Source: Prevotella sp. UBA4217
Lineage (GTDB): Bacteria > Bacteroidota > Bacteroidia > Bacteroidales > Bacteroidaceae
DNA length: 64,000 bases
Assembly (NCBI GenBank): GCA_002379425.1
Contig: DFTH01000002.1
Coordinates: forward strand, 1 to 64,000
Reading direction: 5' to 3'
The notes beneath the pieces are model-generated. The model worked only from the letters and a program-made list of their open reading frames with translations. It made no database searches and was not told the DNA's origin. Below, piece by piece: positions 21,958 through 30,900 of this stretch (the first letter of the stretch is position 1; each line of letters starts with the position of its first letter). A program made the position numbers and the translations under genes.

Positions 21958-24900
21958 ATGAACGCGCGTATAGGTGGATGGCGGAGTTTGCTGATTCTCC
22001 TCATGCTGGTGTGTGCAGCGACCGTGGCCGATGCACAGATTAAGATTAAAGGCAGTGTCTATGGCGGAGCCCGTCAGGCCGATGTTAAAGGCTACGCGCT
22101 TGTGGAAGTCGGAGCCGACAAGCACGACGTGCTCATAGGGAAGGTATATGGCGGCAATGATATCTCTGGTTCTATCGGCACAGCAGCCGCCGTTAATGCT
22201 GCGGTGCCTACCGAATTGACTGGTGCTGAGGCAAATGGTATTGATGCTACTTACAGTGCTTTTGTACGTATTTGTCCGACAACGCCAGAAAAGCACATCT
22301 TCATCGGCAATCTCTTTGGCGGCGGCAATGGAGACTATGACTATGAGAATGACTACCAGGGGATGACTCGGCCCGAGTTGAGCAAGGCTTATCTTGAGAT
22401 CATGGGCGGAACCATCGCTTACGTCTATGGTGGCGGAAACAATGCCACTGTGACTGAAAAGACAGACATCTATATCGACAATGAGAGTGATATCACGACG
22501 GCCATCCCGACAGGTGCTGATAATGAACATAATTTACTACTGGATACCGAAACGAAAGAGAATGTTGGACTTGCCCAGTTAGGTAATGACATTATCACGC
22601 AGAATGCTTACCATTTCTCCCGTGTGTTTGGCGGCAACAACAAGGCGGAGATGAAGATACAGCCCACATGGCATCTGAGCAAAGGAAAGATCGATAACCT
22701 CTACAGTGGTGGTAATGAAGGCCCGATGACCAGTCCGGTGGGCCTGCTACTGGAGATTGACCCGCAAGATTCTACTCAGGCGGAAAAGGAAAAGTTGGTC
22801 GTCAACAACGTCTATGGCGGTTGCCGTAAGGCTGATGTTCATCCTAAGACCTCAGATGGCGGTGAGGTGGCTCCTAACGAGGTGCAGTTGACGGGGTATA
22901 AATTCCCTGCCGGACTGGCGGCCCGTGTGCTGGTGAAGGGTGGTAAGATCAACAATGTCTATGGTGGTAATGATATCTCTGGAAAGGTCTATGGCGGTAA
23001 TGCCGTGGGTATCTATTCCAGTATCGAGGGTAATGTCTATGGTGGTGGCAACGGCTCTTACCCCTATACGGACAATGCACTGCTGAAGGATGATCCCCAA
23101 TATGGTGACTATTATTATGAGGTACCCGACGGCAAGTCATCCGTGGCGGCTCTCAATGAGTTCCGTCCCAATGCCGAGCAGGTGTCGCTCCGCTTGTATG
23201 GAACGGAGAATGACCCGACGACTATCGGCGGTGCCGTCTATGTCGGCGGCAACAGTGCGACCTTGGCTTCCACCAAGCAAAAGCCAATGGTGGAACTGAA
23301 GATCGGTTCGTATGTCATTGCCGAAGATGTGTTCCTCGGTAATAACGGCGAGAACATGGTGAAGAGTGAGACGGCGGATGATGTCCTGCAGATCATGAAG
23401 AGCACGGACAAGACCAGTAACGGGACGAAGTTCAACTCCATGAACCTGGAAGATTCGACGATATTTAAAGATTATATGCAAGGCTGCGCCATGTCATTGA
23501 TGCCGTCCGTCAAGTTTGACAGTAGGGAAGGTGGTGACCCTGCCGACTATATACCATACAGCACCTATATCGGTTCGCTGATCTGTGGCGGCAACAGGGG
23601 TAGCATGAACTATAATGGGAAAAACGAGATCAACTTCAAGCATGAGATCGTGATTTTCAACAAGGTGGTGGGCGGCTGCAACAATGCATACGTGGCAAAG
23701 ACAGGCTATAATGCAGCCTTCGATGGTGGTATCCTCGGTGACAAGGAGACCAGCACAGGCAATAAACTGGTACTCAACTTCGAGGGCCTGAAGATCATGC
23801 CCATGCGCTGGAAGAAGAACAGGGATGGCGACTACAACGTAGTGGAGGATGCCAATGGCAATGTGTATGACTTGGATGTCAATGGCAACCGCCAGTTGGA
23901 GTTCAACACCATCTCCGCCGCGACAGGCCAGGAGGTGGCCCCAGTCACTACGGGAGGTGAGACAACCAGCAGCGCTGACGACATGGACCGTCGTTTCGAT
24001 GGTGGACATATCTATGGCGGCTGTTACACCAGCGGCCATGTGAATGGCAATGTCGTGATTAACATCAATGCTTCCATCGTAGATTTGGAGGGTGAACATG
24101 CGGTGTTCGACCGCGTGCAGGAGGATGAAGATGGTGAGGCTAAGTTGAATGGCCACAACCAGTTCACCATCCTGCAGCGCCGTTCCGGTGTGATTCGCGG
24201 TCAGCAGGGGATGGATGTGCTGGGATCAGCCCTGAACGTGTTTGGCGGGGGCTATGGTAAAGACTCGGAAATCTGGGGCAGTACCACGATCAACCTGAAC
24301 AAAGGCTATGCCTTCCAGATCTTCGGCGGCGGTGAGATGGGTGCCATCGGTGTCAGGAAGAAGAAGGATGGCGGAGTCCCTGAAGTTGTCGATGGCAAAT
24401 ATGTTTATGAGTATGATTCACTCTACAGTACGACGATCAACCTCTGTGGTACGGTGGCAGGACAACCCAGGTCGAAGGATACTGATGAGCAGCGTCAGAA
24501 TATGGCAGCCACGGAGTTTATCTATGGTGGCGGCTTTGAGGGACCGATAGCCGGCAATACGGTGATCAATCTGGGTAACGGTCGTGTGTTCGATACCTTC
24601 GCTGGTTCTTGTAATGCAGATATCCAGGGACATACCGAGACCTATATTGGTCGTCAGGTGGCAAAGGATGGCACCATCACGGCAGGCTTTCCATACGTCA
24701 GGGATGACGTCTATGGCGGTAACGACTTGGGCGGCAATATCCTTGGCTCTACCAGTTTTAAGAACAGGGTCAGTTCTGAGGATGTCTTGCGGAAGGTTTA
24801 TAAGTATTCAGAGAATACCATCCCCGAGGTACTGACGGCGTCCGCTTACATAGAATTCACGCAGGGACGTGTCGATACCATCTTCGGCGGCTGTTATGGC

Positions 24901-27900
24901 TACTATAACTATAAGGATTCCCACTTCAGGAAATATACCTATACGACAGGTAAGCCCCGTCCGGGCTTCACGAAGCCCCGAATGGACAATGCGTTTGTCA
25001 ACTTCCGGCCTGTGGCCAGTAACAGTGAGTGGAACAAGGTGCTGAAGATCTACGGGGCAGGGCAGGGCTATCCTGGTGAGATTGGCAAGGACTCGATGCA
25101 GCACCGCAGTTATGTGCTGATAGACATCCCGCAGACCATGACGAACTTCCAGACGATGGAGGTCTTTGGTGCGGGTGCCTATAGTGGTCTTGGCATGGGT
25201 GTTGCCCCTGCGACACTGACCGGGGAGAGCGGGCAGCCAGACAAGGCCACGGCCGTGATCGACCTTGTCAGGGGACAGATTGCCGCGGCATACGGTGCCA
25301 GTTTCAAACAGGGTGTCACCCGCCGTACGATGGTGAACGTACCGGAGGGCTCTACCATCGAACTGACCAATATCTTCGGCGGAGCATACGGGCTGGTGGA
25401 GAAGGACGGGGAAGGCAACGACGTTCCTCGTATCGACGTGCCCTGTGATGCCTACGAGGCCAATGTCAACTACAGTAGCCGTGATGCCATCGTGCATGGA
25501 GCCCTTTACGGAGGTAATAACAGTTGCCGTCGCACACTCTACGGTAAGGTGAATGTCAATACACCTGTCTATTCCAATAAGGAAAGTGGCTATACGGCAA
25601 CGGTCTATGGTGCAGGACTCGGTGTGAACACCTGGTCGCAATATACGGAAGTGAACCTCAACGAAGGTGCGGAAGTGTATGAGGTCTATGGCGGTGGTCA
25701 GTTCGGCCGTGTGTTCAACAAGGGATCGGTTGCCAAATGGAAGGACAACACTCCATCCCTCTATACCATCCTTGGTGAAGGATACGCCGACAATGGTCTT
25801 ACCAATGAGTTGGCAAAATTAGGCTCTTTAGGGAAGACATACAATACGAATGTGCGTATCATGAAAGGCGCCAAGGTGGTCGGCTATGCATACGGTGGCG
25901 GACTGGGTGCCGACACGCTTGCCAATAGCGGCAATGTGTATGGCACTACCAATATTGAACTGTTGGGCGGTATTGTCAGCAAGGATATCTACGCGGCAGG
26001 AACGGTCGGTGCCGTGTTTAATGTGTATGATGTCGATAAGGATGATTTCAACAATGATTTCATCGCCAGTGCCAATGCCTATATCGAGGGTGGTATGGTA
26101 CGTAACGTCTATGGTGGCGGCTGGAAGGGCGACGTGGGCTATCACGATGCAACCACGACAGGAACCGCTACTGACGTTCTCGGTGAGACCAACGTGGTGA
26201 TTGGCATCCGTGAGGATCAAGCCAATAAACCGGCAGACTACGGTTTTTATAAGGGAGTGCCTGCCATCCAGCGTAATGCCTACAGCGGTGGTGAGGGCGG
26301 AGCCGTGTTCGGCACAGCCAACCTGACCCTCAACAATGGGTATATCGGCTATGTCCATCTCTCAGCGAATGAAAGTCAGGATGAGAAAGGGTATGTCGTG
26401 GCCTCTAATGAAGCAACGGTGGAGCGCTATGAGGAAAAGATTAACGATGAGACAAGTTGGGATACCAATACCGGCCAGTGGCAGGGAAAGGATCGCCTGA
26501 AAGACTGTGGTAATGTGTTTGGCGGTGGCTATGATGTGCGCAGCAGTGTGGATTCCACCAATGTCACGGTGTGGGGCGGTGTGATACGAAACAGTCTCCA
26601 TGGCGGTGCTGAGATTGCCACTATCGGGCGCGGCAAGATGGCGGTGGAGGAAGGTGCCAACCGTCAGTTGCAGGCTATCTATAAGGCTGGTGGCACCCGT
26701 GTCACGATGTACAACGGCCATGTGAAGCGCAACGTGTTTGGCGGCGGCAAGGGCTATAACCTCTATGGCTACGGTCAACAGGGTACACTCTATACCGACG
26801 GCTATGTGTTCGGACAGACCGAGGTTTATATCTATGGTGGAGAGATCGGTACCGCTGAGGGCGTGGCAGAAGGCTACGGCAATGTGTTTGGAGGCGGTGA
26901 TATCGGCTATGTCTATAGCAAAGGCTATTTCAGTGACCGGACCAAGGCGAAAGAAGCGACAGGTTCGCCCAACCATATCTATTACTATGACGGCAACGGA
27001 CATCTGACGGAAGACTGTAAGGTCGTCGTCTCGCCATACCTGCAGGCAAAGGAAAGCGTCACTATTAACGGGCACTCATACAATCAATATGACTATGTCG
27101 TTACAGAAGACTTGAATTATATCCAACGTACCAAGGACAGTCAAGGCAACTGGACAGACACATGGGAAAAACTTGACACAGGAAACAAGGAAGCGAATAC
27201 GGAGCGAGGCGTGATGATCCACAATGCGGTGTTCGCTGGTGGTAACGTGTCGTCGAACAGCGACCAGACCTACGCCAATGCCATCACCGTGTTCGGTAAT
27301 AGCACAGCCACCCTCAATGATGTCTATCACCGTGACTTCATCACTGTGGGTACTGAGCATATCGGTGGCCTCTATGGCGGTGGTAACCTGTCGGTCGTCG
27401 GCGGCTATCGTGAACTGAACATCACCAACTATGGTACCGACTACTACGGTCTGGACTCGCAGATCACACTGGCAGAATACCAGAAACTGTCGAACCGTGA
27501 GCGGGCATACTTTAAGTTGGAATATTTGTGTGTTGTTTCTTATACGAAAGATGGAAAAACATATACAAAGGATGTTACTCGAATCAGTGAAGATGAATAT
27601 AATCAGATTACAGATCCAGACGAAAAGGCAAAATGGCAGCAATATGGTTTCTGTTCTATCTATGCCGGACGACTGCTGAACACCGTCCAGCGTGCTGACC
27701 TCTGCGGCGTCTTCGGCTCACGCCTGGTGCTGCAGGGTGCCAAAGACCGTGTGGCCGATGTGGGTGACAATACGGTCTATACCCTGAACCGCGTGGGAGA
27801 GTTGTCGCTCAACAAACAGACATCCGTCATCAATGCTGATACTGGTGATGACAAGGAGCACGGCAACTACTTCGGTATCTACAGTGTCGTGAACTATCTG

Positions 27901-30900
27901 GGTCACCTGACCAGCGACGTGAAGTTTGATGATCTTCGAACATACGTTTCCGGGACGGACAACGGTAAGGACATCATTACGACTGGCACGGAGAATTACC
28001 ACGACTGGAAGGAAGATAGGTTGACCAAGAAAGACCGTAATATCGGAACCAGCCACAACCAGTTGGCACTGGCTTCGGGTGTGTTCCTCGAACTGACCAC
28101 AGAGATGAGTACCAAGACCAAGAAAGTCTATGGCGACATCACCGGTATCGTGGAACTCGACCTTATCAATGTGAAGAAAGACGTGAACATGGGTGGTGGC
28201 TATGTCTATGCCAGGAATGAGCATGGCAGCAGGACCGCCAATGAATCCATGGAAAATGTCATCCTCTCCAGTTATAATATGGCCCAATCAGGTCATGTCA
28301 AGGCCAGGACCTATAAGATATATACTTATTCAACAGAGATTGGAAACCTGGGCGAGATGGAAACCTCGGGTAACTTTATCCACCGTCGCAAGCGCATCAT
28401 CGACGACTGTTATCCTAACAACGGCGTCTATAAGGACGGTTATCAGCAATCCCCCGCCCACTACTGGTTTATCAAGGGCGATGTGTATGTCTATGACCAG
28501 ACGGTGTCGGCATACGCCGGAGCGGCATCCGCCTATAGCAAGGAGGTGAAGATCCCGCTTACCATCACGGCAGGCTCTAACGGAAAACTGCAGTTGTTGA
28601 ATGTGCAGCCCAATCTCTATGCCTACTATGCCACCGCCGATTCACAGTCAGAGAACAACAAGATCACGGAAGAGGGCGTGAAGGTGGATAACGAGAGTAC
28701 CATCTTCTATCTGAATGACGTGATCACCTGGTGGGACTGGCAGTTGCTGCCACAGAACGAGCAGAAGTACTTCGTGAAGGAGACCTACGTCAATGTGGAT
28801 ACATGCAAGGTGAATGGCGTGCTCTATCCAGCAGGCACCTACGTGCTGGAGAACGACCCGACGCTGCATAATGGCAATGCCAGCCAGACGGCCTACGCCC
28901 AGTTTAAGAGTACTAATCCGGCCATCACCAGCCAGAGTGGCAGTGAACTGGAATTTGACGCCGTGTTCCACCCGTCGAACAATATCAGTCATGACACTGG
29001 CTATGTGCTGACCTTCGACATGGATACCCCGACGGACTGGGACGACTGGTATAGTCCGAAGAAGGACCAAAGTATCCTGAGTACCAGAAAGAAGAAAGCC
29101 GAGTATGAGGCATTGGGCAATGATGCAAAAGAAAATTACCGGGAAGGCCCGACGTTCAGGCTGAAGTCTGGTGTGTCATCAGGTTTGTATGGCCAGCAGG
29201 AATATGCTGTCGGTGATATCATTGCCAAGGAGGTCGTGGATGACTATACCACTACCACGACGGCTTCCGGACAGACTTTCAGCGGACAGGCCAGTGTGGA
29301 AGAGGCTTACGTGGCAAAGAGCCAGGTAGTGCTGCCAACTAAGACCGTATTGCCTGGGTATCCCATTTCCAAGTCGGAATACAATAGTCTGGCAGTTGAA
29401 CAAAAGTCAGCCTTTGCCGCGGCGATGGTATGTACCAGTACCATCCAGTTGGGTGAGGAGGAATTTGTGCTGAAGGGTGACCTGGTGGATGCCAGTGACG
29501 AGAACCTGACAAACTTGGCTACGAGGTATAAGAACTTTAATAACTCAAGGGAAAATGCTGACCAGTTAGATGATGCAGGTGCCAAACGCTATGTGGAGAG
29601 TTGCCTGTCGAATGCCTACTATTGCACAACTGCCGGTAAATACGGCGGACAGTACTTTAAGGAAGGTGAGAACTACAGTGCCATCAAGGCCTGGTGCTCA
29701 CTGAGCGACGAACGCGACAACTTCGAGTTCAACTATGATGCCTTCGATGTTCTGGCTGATCCTGCCTATTCGGCTAATCCTGCACGCTATGACTACGATG
29801 CAGTGCATGATCCTCTATACAGTGCCATCAAGCCCGTGGAGTATCAGGCGGCCAATACGGGTACGGAATCGCTGACCTATAAGTACGAGGGCAGTAATGA
29901 CGAGCATACTCTCGCAGTTGGTGAATCTATCTCCCGCGAAAAGTTTGAAATGGTGCAGAATGATCAGCGCCACTACACCAGAGTACTGATAGCCGCTGGT
30001 GGACAGACGGTGTATATCGCCAACGATAACTTCTTTGACAAGGGCATTCCATACGCCAAGGGCCAGAGCCTCTCGGAAGAAGAATACGATAACTTGTCGG
30101 ATAAGAGTAAGGTGACGGTGAAAGCAGTTCCCAATGGCACATCCCCGGAGACCATGTACTATTGTTATGAGGCCTATGGCAGTGTGAGGGAAGGAGATGT
30201 AATCAGTGCTTCTGCCTTTGCTGCCTTGCCCAACTACCAGCGGCTGTTCACCATCCAGGGTATAGAACCGACGGAGACCACCACGCTCTACGTGTCGCGT
30301 GAGTCGGTCTTCAAGGACGTAACCAAGGAGAAGGTCATCTCCGTGGTCTATCAATATACCTATTATGAAGATGATGACGAGGGTAATGGCGTCAGTCTGA
30401 CCAACGAGTTGCATGTGGTGAACATCCACCTGCAACTGGAGAGTGGCGTACCGCAGATCGGACAGTTGACCCCGCCGGCCACTGTCCTGCCAGGCAACTC
30501 CGTCGGCCTGAAGAAGCCGGAGGTTATCCCTGGACTCTATGAGGTGCTGATCAACGGATGGGAGATCTATACCAATGAGGAAGATGCGCTGAACCACCGT
30601 AATGGAGAGCCTTTCAGCAACGGTATCACACCGGTCTATTGGTATCAGAACAACAAGGCATGGGTGGCCTTCTACTCGAAGACCTATCTGGGCAAGACCT
30701 ACTCGAACCCCGTGCCCATCACGGTGGCTAACTACCACGACATCGCTGATGTGATGGCCGACAAGGAGCACCACATGTATGTGGACTATGACCCAGCGAA
30801 ACTGGATCGTCACTGCAAGATATATATCAATGATGCCACGGAAGGACTGAACCAGTTGAAGAGTTTCATCGACCTGAGTTGTGGCACAAATCCCGACGCG

